Positions 31,964 to 43,679 of a DNA stretch of 64,000 nucleotides are shown here, piece by piece (position 1 is the first letter of the stretch; the number at the start of each line of letters is the position of its first letter). The position numbers were made by a program, and so were the translations under genes. The stretch is from NCBI RefSeq assembly GCF_028372415.1, contig NC_092878.1, positions 2,879,501-2,943,500 on the forward strand, read 5' to 3'. The DNA comes from Notamacropus eugenii. Its lineage: Eukaryota > Chordata > Mammalia > Diprotodontia > Macropodidae. Under the pieces are notes generated by a model that saw nothing but the letters and a program-made list of their open reading frames with translations, was not told where the DNA came from and did no database searches.

Positions 31964-33060
31964 TTTATTATAAACTTATTGTGTATGGCATCACAGACGT
32001 GTTCCTACTTGGGTGGAACATGCACATTTTTTTTTTTTACATGATTGAAAACATGGGATTTCCAGTTTTTATTTTTAAAGACTTCTATATGAGGGATTAG
32101 CAATCAGTCTAATGTCTTTCTCCTTCCCCTTATCTCTTTCTCACTCTCTCCACCCCCATCTTTCTATTTTTCTGTCTCTATTTTGCTATCTTAAAAAATT
32201 ATATGAATAATAATTAAAACCCAGCTTAGGTAATTCCTACTCATAGAGGCATAAACAAGAGGATGACCTGATGCCATGGAAACTCTCACCATTAAAAATT
32301 CCATGTAGGCAATGACATAATTGTTCAAGCAAGAGGATGTTTCTAATGATGGAGAAAATTGCCATCGTGAATGGAAGGTTAGTCAACCAAATATGAAATA
32401 ACTGATATTGAGACAGGTAGGAGTAGCAAACTGTCTTGCCTGTTTTTTTTTTTGTTTTTTTTTTTTAATGCCTGGAGGAGAAATGGTCCACAATGAACTA
32501 AACTCAATGCAGGAAACAAATTAGGGAGAACAGATGGTTGTCTTCCTCAAGGAAAACAGATGCTGCCGCAATGCAAGACAAAAGTTGGCAGATCTATTCC
32601 ACATAATCTAGTCTTCCTAATTGAAGCTAGAGGGTAATCTGCATATTTCCAGTGTTAGCTAAAAGGAGGGGCATATTGACAGTTAAAAGGAATTAAGTTA
32701 ATCCAATCCACATATCAAGTGGGTGGAGAAAGTTGTTAGGGTGGAAGCAAAACAATTCAAAAGTCTGATCTGGGCTAAGAGAGAACTCCTCTGCTGACTG
32801 GATGAGCCTGTGGGTATTACTCACAAAAGAACTAAACTAGCCTTGAGGCGCTATGGGCTGCATTCACAAAGTATAAGTAAATACTTCCCCTCCGAGAAGA
32901 GGTCAATAGCTTCTGCAATTTGGTAAAGAACCAGTAGATGGCAGTAGTAGCACACTGGAGAACCAGACTACAGATGCATAGTGGAGAAAGCAGCCCAGGG
33001 GATGATGTCTGCAGACTAGCGATTGACATCAGCAGCTCTGTAAAGAAGAAAAAAACGAAG
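31964..33060. other. Mostly unassigned, repeat-poor
   Basis: T-runs lie at 32028-32038 and 32440-32467. The CTCF-like site at 32931 is inside. No gene is recognised. Confidence 0.4.
32931..32944 (+). promoter_or_regulatory. CTCF-like motif
   Basis: CCAGTAGATGGCAG fits the CTCF core. It lies in a repeat-poor stretch. Confidence 0.4.
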
Positions 33061-35040
33061 TAGTTTTGGAGGCATAGAAATATTTCAGCACTTATGGGTA
33101 CATAAGTTACTTTGGCAATACCTACACCTTCTCTTGCTGTTGGCTATGTACATATGGCCATGGTCTTGTTGGGGGACGGAATTGTTGTATTTCTTGGTAT
33201 TTGCCCTACTATTCCATATATTCTGTTTAACTAGCTGCCTTTGTATTGAAATAATGTGGCTTCTTTTGTAAAACTAGGATTTTTTTTTTTGTAGAACTAG
33301 GATTTTTAAGTTTTTAAAATTTTTTGCTACTCCTTACTAATAACCCTAGCATTTAGCTTTTCTTCAGGTTTTCCTTGAAGTATTCTTTGTCCAAATAACT
33401 ATTCTAGAAAGAACTTTTTCTTTGCAATCCATAAAGTAGAAATCTTGGACAAGGTGATATCTAAGGCATTCTTTCTTTCTATTGTACAAATATCCATAAT
33501 CTGGGACTTCTCTCACCTCTATCCAGGGATTCTTTATCTTTTTCCACTCTTGATCTCTTTAGGGCTTCTTAGACTGTGAGTTGCGACTCCATATGGTTAT
33601 ACGATTCTGTCTGATCTAGGCCTCAGTAAAAAGCCAAGCTCTAGAGATACAAAAGATGGTATGAATCAAGTCATCAGTTCATTTAGTTTCAGTGTTTAAA
33701 CCAGCAAGTTTGACAAGACACTGGAAAAATACCCCCAAACGGCTTTGGAATGACTTCACTAGGGTTAACAATTTTTTGCTTAAAAAAAAAAAAAGACCTC
33801 CCCCCCCCCCCCAATCAGAGATACATAAGCTAAATTCTATTGGATACTCAAATGGGACCTGTTTGTTTATACCACAGTGAAATTCCTTCTTTGGTGATAG
33901 TGGGTGGTAGTCTTCATTGAAGAGAACAGATGCTACCAAGATGGGACGGTCAAAACCCCCACTAATAATGGATCTTACTGATTTGAATTGACACTTTGGC
34001 AATGTCAGGGTTAATATATATTTCCTGTGAGTTGAAGGTGGGGAGGCTGGAGAAGAAGTGTCAGTGTGCTGTATTAAATATTACTTAAGAATGCTTTGCT
34101 TTCATTCATCTGAAGGCTGCACTTTTTTTTTTTTTAAAGCGCCTCTATAAGCCCATCTATCACTATAGAAACAGGTAGAAATACCTAGAATATGCATTTA
34201 CCACTTTCACTTTAGTGTTGATGAAAGTTTGGACAAGAAAACGTGGGAGTGTGCCCCTCATAAGTAAATAGGCACACTTTCATCTCTCTCTGAGGTCTGT
34301 CTTTGCACAGAGGAAGCCATCACTGAGAGTTGCAGGCTCTTGGGAATTTCCTTTTGTAACTAGAAGATAAACCAGGTCTTCAATGCAGCAGCAGTAGAAA
34401 CAGTGGCCCCAACAAAGAAAGGCACCTTTAGCCTTTGAGCAGATTTCATGGACTAACTGTTTGACCTATCTCTCATCTTCTTGGCTGTGAGGTTTCCCTG
34501 CAACTGCTTTCTCTTTTCCGGTCTGAAGGATGATGATTGTTTATTTAGCAACTTCCTATACTGGTAAGTGGTCATTTGTCCGATTTCCAGTCCCCAGAAA
34601 ATGCCCCAAGAGAGTTTGTTTTCCTAACTAATTGTCAGAGTTTGGGGACAAATCGTGGTTTTCTCACGACCCATGGTGAGGTGACAGACGGCATGATTAC
34701 TGACTGATTCCCCCAGCACTGCCAGGAAAGCTTGCTTTCTGGTGAGTGAGTGGGTGGGGTAGGGTGGGGTTGGCTTTGGATTGAGGTGGGAAGTCACTAC
34801 CTAGTGACTCAAAGGTAAATAACTTTCAGGCTGTGTCTAGTTTGGGGGCAGGCTTTGCTCCTGTTTCAGATTTCTCAGTTTCAGTTTTGTGTTTGGCTGG
34901 TATTCCTTTCCCACCCCCCCTCCCTTTTTTCTTGTGTGTCTTAGCTGTACAGAAAACCCTCAGCATACTTTCTTCCTACTCCAAATGGCATGTCTTTCCT
35001 TTCTTTCTTTCTTTTTTGTAGGGGTTGTGTGGGTATATTG
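33061..35040. other. Repeat-poor stretch
   Basis: Apart from the hAT piece at 33535 and an A13-GACCT-C14 run at 33780-33812, nothing recognisable occurs. A GGATGATGATT..TATACTGGTAAGTGG segment at 34527-34568 looks like ATG plus a strong splice donor, but there is no supporting exon evidence. A G/T-rich GTGGGGTAGGGTGGGG run lies near 34752. Confidence 0.4.
33535..33612 (+). mobile_element. Probable hAT terminal fragment
   Basis: 'ctttttccactcttgatctct' and 'gcttcttagactgtgagttgcgactccatatgg' resemble the two ends of a hAT family known from vertebrates, with the interior missing. Confidence 0.4.
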
Positions 35041-35044
35041 TTTC

Positions 35045-35275
35045 TGTGGTGTAGTAGATAAAGTTCGGGACTGCTGTCAGAAAGGATCTATGTTCAAATA
35101 CCAAAACTCTGATACTTAGTGACTATATTACCCCAATCAAGAAGATTCCCCTCTTTAAGACTCAGCTATGTCATCTATAAAATGGGAATGATATCTATTG
35201 TACCCACCTATAGGATTGTTTTGAGGGTATAATGAGAACGTACAGAAAATGCTTTGTGAACTTGAAATAGCCCAC
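35045..35275 (+). mobile_element. MIR/MAR1-type CORE-SINE
   Basis: 'gtggtgtagtagataaagttcgggac' (head), 'atgtcatctataaaatgggaatgata' (core), 'ggattgttttgagggtataatgagaa' and 'gaaaatgctttgtgaac' (tail). Confidence 0.8.
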
Positions 35276-36020
35276 ATTTATTTGCCATGATTTTTATCTT
35301 TATTTTTTATGCTGATTACATTTGGTAGCTGCATTTCATCCCTGCCTGGTTGACTTTAGTGCATGATGGTTTCTGTAGTTTAATTCAACTGTCAAATTAT
35401 GCTGTAAAGGCAAGCATCAGTTTGTATCAGTGTGTAAATAAGTTGATCCATTTTAGAACTCAAAGTAATATTTTTAACTGCTAAGATTTGTTCAAAGAGA
35501 AAAAAATGGACGTTTTGTTAAGAACCACTGGGCTGTCATAGGTACCCACAATGATTACACAGGGAAAAAAATAAACAAGGTGGGTAATTGCGTATCAGAA
35601 GGGGAATTGGGGAAAATAAGGTATCTCATCTTACTTCAGCAACACCTGTGTCCAGGGAAAATCCTTATTTGCTCAGGTAATTGCTTAGTTTATTTCTACA
35701 GCAATAAGTGACTTCAGAGCTGGTTCTTCTAACCAGCAATTATCTACTATGCTTTTGTGTATTATGTTTCATCAGGAATAAATCTTTGCGGAAAAACCAA
35801 GGGATTCACACATGAGCATAGGGTGAGAACACTGATAGATGTCAATGTCCCTCTTTTGTTTTCCCATTTCATACAGAAAGCTGAAATTTACATTATCTGG
35901 GAAGAGACTTAACGTTTAGAAGTAAATGGAAAATAGTGATTACAGATGGAGTATTTCTATTGCCATGGTTTTTTGTTTTTTGGTAGAAGAACAGGAAAGC
36001 AAGATAAGTTCTCAGACCTA
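35276..36020. other. Repeat-poor, unassigned stretch
   Basis: No repeat or gene is recognised over about 745 bp. Confidence 0.45.
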
Positions 36021-36024
36021 TTTA

Positions 36025-36185
36025 TGAAAAGGTGTTGGAGAGAGGTGAATAGAGAGTTGGTCTCAGACTCAAGAAGACCTGGGTTTGAATTCTGCCTCTG
36101 AAACAAGCTGGTTGTATGACCTTAGGCAAGTCACCTGATCTCACTTTCAGGCTATGAGTTGTAGAACAGAGGGATGTTCTTAATA
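36025..36185 (+). mobile_element. MIR-type SINE, 5' half
   Basis: 'aatagagagttggtctcagactcaagaagacctgggtttgaa' and 'tgaccttaggcaagtcacctgatctca'. Confidence 0.75.
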
Positions 36186-36379
36186 ACATTGCAGGTCTGT
36201 ACAAAACAAAATAAAATGGTTCCAGGGAAAATGTCTCTGTCAACCCATTTTCCAGATTTTTTTTCCCTTCTATGGCACTGCATCTGTCTTGGAACTCCAA
36301 GTTCAAAGAGGACCTTGGGTAGAGAACCATCCCAACCCCAGTTTGTTAGGGGATTGTGAAGATGGGGACAGCACTAGAC
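36186..36379. other. Unassigned stretch
   Basis: Nothing recognisable. Confidence 0.35.
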
Positions 36380-36560
36380 GTGAAATAATCCTTCACATTT
36401 CTCAAAATACCTTGCCCAGACCTCTTATTTGCATTGATCATGTTTTCCTTTGTAGCTTTATTATTTTTGCATGTGTTCTTCACTTCTCTCTCCAACTTCC
36501 ATCCCTATTAGATTATAAACTTCTTGGGAATAGGATTTATGTGACATCTTAACATTTGTT
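36380..36560 (+). mobile_element. L2 LINE 3' region fragment
   Basis: 'cttccatccctattagattataaacttcttgggaatagga' is the L2 3' motif. Confidence 0.6.
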
Positions 36561-36654
36561 TTGTGTAGATATGTGATTTTATCATTTCTTTTGTAACTCT
36601 CAATGGAGAAATTTCCCTCAGTAATTAAAATTAATAACCTTACTCATCTGTACT

Positions 36655-36835
36655 TTAATTTTAGAGAGTTGTGTGGGTGCATTGAGAGTTAAGTGATTTC
36701 TCTATGGTCACACAATTAGTGTATGTCAGAGTCAGGACTTGAATCCAAATTTTCCTCCCTCCCACACTGTCTATCCACTATTTGGTTGCCTCAGCTCTAT
36801 TAAGCACTTAAATAACTACTTGTTGAATTGAATTT
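36655..36835 (-). mobile_element. MIR-type SINE with L2 tail piece
   Basis: The reversed MIR head ('ggtcacacaattagtgtatgtcagagtcaggacttgaatcc', 'ctatccactatttggttgcctc') runs to 36793. 36795-36835 is a plus-strand L2 3' end ('ctattaagcacttaaataactacttgttgaattga'). Confidence 0.65.
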
Positions 36836-37004
36836 TTGTGTGTTACCATACCCAAATGGAATAGTTTGTCAAAGTGTAAATGCAGATCCTTTACTCTTTT
36901 GATTGGAGAAAGGGGCTAGAGAATTAGAGAGTCTTAAGTACATAAATGGGATAAAAGAAACACTGAAATCTGGAAGAGAATGAAAAGTTTTGTTGCCGCT
37001 TGCC

Positions 37005-37850
37005 CATCTTTATAACCAATAAGCACTAACTGAACACCTGGTATGTGTTAGGCACTGTGCCAAGCTCTGAGGTTACAAGGAATGGTAAAAACAACAGTCC
37101 CTGCTTTCAGGGAACTTATAGTCTAATGGGTAAATAACTATATACAAACAAAATGAATACAAGATAAATTGGAGTTAATCCACAGAGGTAAGGTGCTAGC
37201 ATTAAGTGGAGGGGAGGGAGATGAGGAAAGATCTTTTACAGAAGGTGTGATTTTAGCTCAGGCTTAAAGGAAGCTAAGAGAAGTTAGGAGACAGATGAAG
37301 AGGGAGAGAATTCTAGGCATAGGTGACAGCAAGTGAAAGTGCCTAAAGTTGGGAGGTGGATTGTCATGTTCAAGGAACAGTAAGGGGGGGGCAGTGTCAT
37401 TGGAATGCAGATTACATGGTGGTGATGATGGTCGTGCTGGTGTAAGCAAAAGTAAGGAAAGGTAGAAAGAGGCCAGGTTATAGAAGTCTTTAGAAGTCAG
37501 TCAGAGGATTGGGAGCCATTGGGGTTTAAATAAATGTTGATTGATGGATTAGGGTTGATTCAATAGAGGGATAACATGGTCAAACTGACACTTTAGGGGC
37601 ATCAATTTGACAGCTGAGTTCAACTAGTAGCTTATTGTAATAGTCCAAATATAAGGTGATGAGGGACCTAACCAGGATGGTAGCAGTGTCAGAGGAGAGA
37701 AGGGGCAAAGAGAGGGGGATATATGAGAGATATTGTGAAGGTAGAAATGATAAGACTTAGAAACTGGTTGGATATGGAGGTAAAAAAGAGCGAGGAGTCA
37801 AGGATGGTGGTGGGGTTGGGGGGAGTCAGATGACTGCAGTTATGCTGAGT
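37005..37850 (-). mobile_element. L2 LINE 3' half
   Basis: From the reversed tail ('cacctggtatgtgttaggcactgtgcc') through 'cagtccctgctttcagggaacttatagtctaatggg', 'gattgggagccattgg', 'cttattgtaatagtccaaatataaggtgatgaggga' and 'gaggagtcaaggatggtggtgg'. A short AAATAAATGTTGATTGAT at about 37526 interrupts it. Confidence 0.8.
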
Positions 37851-38455
37851 TGTCCCTCCCAGTGAGCTCTTCCTTTCTATACTGCCCCAGGTTTGGAGGA
37901 AGATGTAGCTTGTGCCACCGCTGGAGGTTAGAGACTATTAGAAGTCTCGTATTGGTAGTCTATCTGGTATCTTGCCTGTAATAAGGATGAAGAATGAACC
38001 CATGGCGAATTACAAGAAACCGGGACTGGCAACTCTCCCAGCTCCAACTCACCCAAACAAGTCTCTCTCTCCCTCTGTCTGTTTCATAATCATTCTGGTT
38101 CCTTCTTTTTCCCCCTCACTTTCATTACATTGGAGTCTTGGATAACACACTACTCCCATCTTTCAAATCATCATGATCTGCAATATTAAGAGTCATCTGA
38201 AACTCCTCTCTCTCTCCCTCCCTCCCTCTCTCTCTCTCTCTCTTTCTCTCCCTCACCCCTTTCATATCTAATCATTTATAAAGCCCCTGATTTTACCTAC
38301 ATGCAACATATCTTTACTTTTTTATTATTATGAAATGGATAAACACCAGCAAACATAAATGTTTCCTTAATATAAGAAAGAAAAGAAAAAGGATTGTGCA
38401 TAACATTATGAATCTCCAATACAGACTGAATGCTTTAAGTATATACTTATTAGTG
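37851..38455. other. Unassigned, with a (TC)n microsatellite
   Basis: A CT-rich tract spans about 38205-38262. No gene is recognised. Confidence 0.45.
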
Positions 38456-38632
38456 CTGTCAAACTCACATAGAAATAGGCTGGTAGTAACTTAGAAAACA
38501 ACAAATTAACATTATCTGTGGTGTATTCTATTTTTATTTATTTTGTTAAATATTTAGCAATTACATTTTCACCTGATTTGGGGCATTTGGGGATTTTTAG
38601 ATTCAACTTGGTAGTTCCAACACTGTTCTATT
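38456..38632 (+). mobile_element. hAT non-autonomous element (marsupial Charlie-like)
   Basis: The left end AGTGCTGTCAAACTCACATAGAAATAGG, the interior 'cttagaaaacaacaaattaacattatctgtg' with 'atttattttgttaaatatttagcaattacattttcacc', and the right end CCAACACTG match a hAT MITE family abundant in marsupials. The termini pair as CAGTG-type ends. Confidence 0.75.
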
Positions 38633-38944
38633 TGTCTATGTCCCCTTCTGAACTTCCCCCTACCCTCTTCTGTGTATTAAAAAAAAATTTCAATGACTCT
38701 CTCTTCTTTCTCCTCTTTTTTTTTTTCCATTACCACCCTCTACATAATACCCCATTCTACCAATAAAAGCTCTCCCTTCTAACAAATGAATTTAGGAAAG
38801 CAGAAAAATTCCACCTTGGCCACTTCTGAAAATATACACCCCATACTGTGGCTCTAGGGCTGCTATCACCTCTTCTCCAGGGGAAGAGAAAAATCAATCG
38901 TGGTCAGTCTTGTCAAGTAATGATTGCTTATTGCCTTCATCGTT
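38633..38944. other. Pyrimidine-rich stretch, possibly L1 debris
   Basis: 38690-38770 has L1-like 3' texture, but no firm match. Confidence 0.35.
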
Positions 38945-39165
38945 GTTCTTAAGCTGTAGGTGGAGCAGTGGGTAGAGTATCCAGCCCTGAATCAGGAAGC
39001 CCTGATTTGAAATCCTGCCTCAGATACAAGCCTGGTGATCTTGGGCAAGTCACTTAATTCTTTTTGCTGCAGTTTCCTCAACTGTAAAATGAAGATAATA
39101 AAAGCACCTACCTCCTCTGGTTATGAGGATCAAATATTCGTAAAGCAGTGCCTGGCATACTTAAT
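38945..39165 (+). mobile_element. MIR/MAR1-type CORE-SINE
   Basis: 'agtgggtagagtatccagccctgaatcaggaagccctga', 'tgatcttgggcaagtcacttaatt', 'tcctcaactgtaaaatgaagataata' and 'tatgaggatcaaatattcgtaaag'. Confidence 0.85.
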
Positions 39166-39179
39166 ATTTATTTCCATTT

Positions 39180-39865
39180 TTTCCTTAAATCTTTCACTGC
39201 TGTTTCCCTTTAAAATGTTGAAGTCCCTGTTATGGACTGTTTTCCTGATTCTGCTCAAGTAACTTTGTATCAGTTCATAAAATCCTTCCACCTTTTTCTG
39301 AATCTATTCCCCCATTGTTAGCATTGTAACCTTCTGTTATATTGCTGTACTGTAACTTATTTAAAATTTTCCAATTGAAAGGAATCCTCTTGGTTTCACT
39401 TTTTTTTTTTTTTTTTGCTATTACAAGAAGAGGAGCTGTAAATACTTTGCTGCATTTCTATTCTTTCTCTTTGATCTCTTTCGAGTATATGCCTACTACC
39501 AGTATTGAGGGGTCAAAGGGTCTGCACAGGCTATTGACCATTTGGGTACAAGTCTAAATTGCTTTGGACTCACAAATCTATCAACAGTATGCCTATTATT
39601 TCATAGCTTTTCCATTAATTATCATTATTCTTCTGTTTTGATCTTTGCCAATCTGATGGGTGTGAGGTGGAACCTCTGAGTTGTACTAATTTGAGCTTCT
39701 CTTATTAGTGATCTGGAGCACTTTTCCACATGGTTGTTGATAACCTGACTTTGCTCATTTGAGAATCTGGTGTTCGTATCCTTTGCTCATTTCACTGAAG
39801 AATGACTCCTATTCTTATATACTTGTATCAATTCCATGTAAACTGGCATAACAGATCTTGTATGT
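39180..39865 (-). mobile_element. Marsupial L1 3' region fragment
   Basis: 'ctttgccaatctgatgggtgtgaggtggaacctctgagttgtacta', 'cttttccacatggttgttga' and 'catttcactgaagaatgactcctattcttata' are the reversed L1 3' block. A T18 run at about 39400 interrupts it. Confidence 0.75.
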
Positions 39866-39867
39866 GA

Positions 39868-40805
39868 TCCTTTTTTTCCATACATGTATCAACTACCCTA
39901 GATCAAGCCCTTCTTACCTCTCTCCTGGGCTATTTCAAGTCCTAATTGGTCTCATTGCTTCTAGATTCTCCCCTTGACAATCCATTCTCTATACAACTGC
40001 TAAAAGGATATTTCTAAAACTCAGTTCTGACCATAATGCTTCCCTGTTCTATAAATGTTGGTGGCTTCCTCTTTCCTTTAGGACACAATAAAAGTTCCTG
40101 TTTGATTTTCATAGTTCTTTAAACTCTAGCTTTCTAGGATTATTGCACATTTTTACTCTCATTCCTAGGTTCTATTTTCCAAACAAACTGACTGGGTGAT
40201 CACTATACAAAAAATTATCCATCTCCTTCCTCCAGTGCCTTTGCACAGTCTTTCCCTTATGCTTGGAATTACTCTTCTCTTCCACCTAGTATAATCTTTA
40301 GGTCCTTTCAAAGCTCCGTTCAGGTATCACCTTCTACACGAAGCCCTTGTCCATATCTCATTCCCATGTCACTATCTGGTCCCTACCTACTTCTCCAACA
40401 TCAGAGAAATGTAATTTCCTTCAGATAGATCATGTTCATTCCTAACTCTGAGGTTTTCCTCAAACAATTCTTTCTGCTTGGGATGCTGGTCCTACTCTTC
40501 TAATTTATTGATATTTTACATGATCTCCATTTCAGATTCCTTTCCCTCCATGAGAATTTCCCCAATTATCTCAGTCCTGATGAATTAGTCCTTTCTTTAA
40601 GCTCCATGACCTCTTATTGTCACTATTTCTTACTTGTCACTTTGTGTAGGCTACTTTGTATGGTTATTTATGTCCTTATGTTTACATTGTCTTCCCATAT
40701 AGATTGTAAATTCCCAAGATCAAAGAGCATGCCTCCTACCTCTTTGCATTCAGTAGTGTCTGTCAGTTTCAACTCATAGGTGCTTAATAAATTCAAGTTG
40801 CTGTT
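39868..40805 (+). mobile_element. L2 LINE 3' half, about 940 bp
   Basis: 'ctcctgggctatttcaagtcctaattggtctc', 'cagtgcctttgcacagtctttcccttatgcttggaatta', 'cttcccatatagattgtaaattcccaagatcaa' and 'tcataggtgcttaataaattcaagttgctg' run in order to the 3' end. Confidence 0.82.
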
Positions 40806-41109
40806 AATGATGATAATATTGCAAGTAATGGTGTCATTGTGATGCACTGAGGTATTAGTGATTGAACATTGGTCTACCTTATATCAAACACACAGAGAAA
40901 TCTACAGCATGGTTGATTTACTTTATTGAATAGAAATATCAAGACTTTTTATAGCAGGGCATATACTAGGAATTTCTAACTAGTTGATCTTCCTTAACAA
41001 GCAAGTCATGAAATCAAATCAAGTTTATGGTCTGATATTATCATACCTAGGTAGCATTTCAAGCAAGGACAAGAGATGTGGCCAAAGGCTGCTGACATGC
41101 CTCCTTTTT
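40806..41109. other. Unassigned stretch
   Basis: Nothing recognisable. The frame at 40984-41190 runs partly into the MIR. Confidence 0.4.
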
Positions 41110-41570
41110 TGGCTGGTGGGCAGCATAGTAGACATACGACTCTCCCTGGAGTCAAACAGCATGACTTTAAGTCCCCTCTCAGACACTTAATAGATTTGTG
41201 ATGCTGGTCTTGATTGTTCTGAGTTCTAGTGCTCTCATCTGTAAAATGGGAATCACAATCTGGCGCTACCCTTTACAGCAGCCCTGTACAACTTGGCAGT
41301 ATGTAGGGGCCAAAATTAAAATAGGCTAAAGTACTTGGCAGCAGATAGATTTTTAGTGGGTCACTTTCCAAGTAAAGGTAACTAGAGACAGACTAATGAT
41401 GCTTGGTTGCTGCAGGTCACATGAGAAACAGGAGTAAGTGGGCAGTGGCTGGTGCCCCAAATCCTTTCCCATGCTGGCCCTCCTACAGATGTTGTGCAGA
41501 ACTGCTTTACAGGGTTATCCTAAGGAAAGTACCCTTTAACCTGAAGGTATAAGTTCTGGAGGTGACCTGC
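41110..41570 (+). mobile_element. MIR-type CORE-SINE interrupted by a hAT MITE
   Basis: 'agcatagtagacatacgactctccctggagtcaaa' (head), 'gctctcatctgtaaaatgggaatcaca' (core), then the tail 'ggttatcctaaggaaagtaccctttaacct' only after the insertion. Confidence 0.78.
41279..41504. mobile_element. hAT MITE with perfect 8-bp target duplication
   Basis: 226 bp. The left terminus is CAGCCCTGTACAACTTGG and the right, read in reverse, CAGTTCTGCACAACATCTG. CAG-YYCTG-ACAAC is shared over about 14 bp. CTTTACAG flanks it exactly at 41271-41278 and 41505-41512. Removing the element and one CTTTACAG restores a normal MIR core. There is no coding capacity, so it was mobilised by a transposase supplied in trans. 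Confidence 0.87.
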
Positions 41571-42299
41571 ACATGAAATTCAACAGTCTTAACCCTGGGA
41601 GTTCCCCATGTGCATTCTTCTTCTTCTTTTTTTTAAATTTCCAAAGCAACTCAGAGAATTTACTTGCATCACATGCCTTAACCTTTCTATCTTTCCTTCT
41701 GGTGACCTCAAGGCTTTAGAGCAGGGGTGGGAGGCAGCAGGTTCCCCAATCTTATTTTAGAGAAATTACAAAAAAAAGATTCCTCCTTACAAAAAGCCTG
41801 GGAACCCCTAGAAGAGACAGAGAAGCATGCATTCCTCTAATATTTTCTTTCTACCTTTCAATCAGTTGTGTTATTGTTATATAGACAATCTCAACATGGT
41901 CAGCAGTAATGCTGCTTTTTTTTCCCCATTAGCACAAAAGAACACTTTTCCTCTTTTATTGGCTACATAAGCGTGCAGACTAGCTCATGAATCAGGAAAG
42001 TTCAAATCTGGATCTGATAAAGCAAAGCTTAGAGTTAGGTTGACCTAATGGAAGCTGGGTTAGCCCTAGAGGCTAAAAGTCCTGACTTCAGTTTTTGTTT
42101 AGGTAAGTGTCCGGTAATCCTCTTGGTAAGTCACTTAAACTCTTAAGGTCCTAGGATATTCTCTAAGACAATAAATTACTGAGGGTGGAAGGAATTTTCT
42201 CACCTGAAGCTTCTTTCTTCCCCCAATAATTAAACCACAGTCCAAATTTCCTTCGTCTTTTCTATCTCTCTCCCCCAAATGCAAAACTGATTATATTTC
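41571..42299. other. Unassigned stretch
   Basis: 'gagcaggggtgggaggcagc' at 41719 recalls a hAT terminus, but no partner end is seen. Nothing else is recognised. Confidence 0.4.
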
Positions 42300-42530
42300 A
42301 CCCCACTTACTTTAAGGTAGAGTGGAGAAAAAAGTGTTAGATTTGATGTCAGATAACCTTAAATCCTGCTCCCCTCCCTTTTTTAAATCTGTGGGATCTT
42401 ACCCAAGTCACCAAACCTTTTTGGTCCTTGCAGAATCATCGAATATCTGAGTTGGAGAAATCTCAGAGACTAGTCTAAACCATTCAGAGTCCTGTGTAAA
42501 TGAAAGGAGAGGCCTAGATGATATCCAAGG
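42300..42530 (+). mobile_element. MIR-type pieces
   Basis: 42315-42430 is a plus-strand head ('gtgttagatttgatgtcagataacctt', 'gatcttacccaagtcaccaaacc'). 42430-42490 is a reversed MAR1-like piece ('gaatcatcgaatatctgagttggagaaatctc'). Confidence 0.55.
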
Positions 42531-42719
42531 TGATTAAAAATATTTGGAAACCTTTTGGTTGCTTCCTTTGAATACCATCGAACCACTTGGTGCTAATTTG
42601 CTACTGGTCGTTAAACAGGACGTGGTTCAGTAAATGCAGGGCTAGTGAAGGGGTAGGCAAGCCCACCCACTTTGCAGGGAGGTCCATTTTGCCCGTAAAT
42701 AGGGATCCATCACCATTTA

Positions 42720-42975
42720 GGTGCAGCTAGGTGCCATAAGTAGATGGAATTCAGGACTTGAAGTCCCGAAGACTGGAGTTCACATTTGGCCTCAGTCACT
42801 TACTAGAGACTGGCACATAAAAGGTACTTAATAAATACTTACTGATTTGTCAGTTTTGTCGTCTGTAAAATGTCAATAAGAATAGCACCTACCTCTCAGG
42901 ATCATTGTAAGGATCAAATGAAATAGTATATGTAAAAATAATTTGTAAACCTTAAAGCACTATTCAGATTTTGGC
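42720..42975 (+). mobile_element. MIR/MAR1-type CORE-SINE
   Basis: 'ggtgcagctaggtgccataagtaga' (head), 'tgtcgtctgtaaaatgtcaataaga', 'ctctcaggatcattgtaaggatcaaatgaaatagt', 'cttaaagcactattcag'. A short L2-like tail piece is embedded near 42810. Confidence 0.82.
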
Positions 42976-43009
42976 CTTTATTAACATCAGTTAATTAAAT
43001 CTGATTGAA

Positions 43010-43200
43010 ACTCAAAATTTAGACTTGGAAAATATTTTGGTGATATCTAGTCCAACCTTCCTCATGTTTATAGATGAAGGTACAGACGCCTACACTGGGG
43101 AAGTAACTTATCCAAGGGCGCAGCAGTAGCAGTCAGAACTTGAACCCAGGATTTTTGGACGCTAAATCCAGTGCTCTGACTGCCTTTTCTTGTAGCATTA
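43010..43200 (-). mobile_element. MIR/MAR1-type CORE-SINE
   Basis: 'atctagtccaaccttcctca', 'aacttatccaagggcgcagcag', 'gaacttgaacccaggatttttgga', 'ccagtgctctgactgcctt'. Confidence 0.78.
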
Positions 43201-43469
43201 GTACTCTGTGCAGTCATGCTTTCTTGGATCACGTGTGCAGAGCACAGAAATAGTCATTAAAAACCAAAACAAAACCCACTTTGAACCCTCCCCAAAGAAC
43301 AAACCAAAATGGGAAAAAGATGTAGCACATATTTCATGTCCCTCCGACAGCAAATACGCAACAGCTGCTTGAAGGAAGTCCTATGCAAGTTGTATTCGTG
43401 TTTCCTCATTTGTATCCTTCCACTTTTACCCTCCATCCTGCAGGGGCCAAAGTGGGGAACAAGAAAAAG

Positions 43470-43529
<60 letters not shown>

Positions 43530-43679
43530 ATCTCTCCCCCTCCTTCTTCCGCTGCTCCTTACAGAGGAATTAAAGGCTTTAACAGTTCTAATCAATTTCA
43601 CATCCGAAGGTGCAGCGCTTTCCTTAGGAAGTACTTTTTACAGATAGAGCAAAGGGACGATTAAGTAAACAATAACTCA
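43201..43679. other. Unassigned, with a 56-bp (GT)n microsatellite
   Basis: A pure GT run spans 43472-43527. The 93-114-codon frames on both strands are driven by this repeat. The flanks (43260-43440, 43530-43660) look single-copy. Confidence 0.55.

Noticed and set aside
41719-41760. Second hAT terminus
   Set aside because: The phrase resembles a hAT end, but no partner terminus or target duplication was found.
43257-43664. Frames of 93-114 codons on both strands
   Set aside because: They are driven by the 56-bp GT run; no domain and no signal in the flanks.
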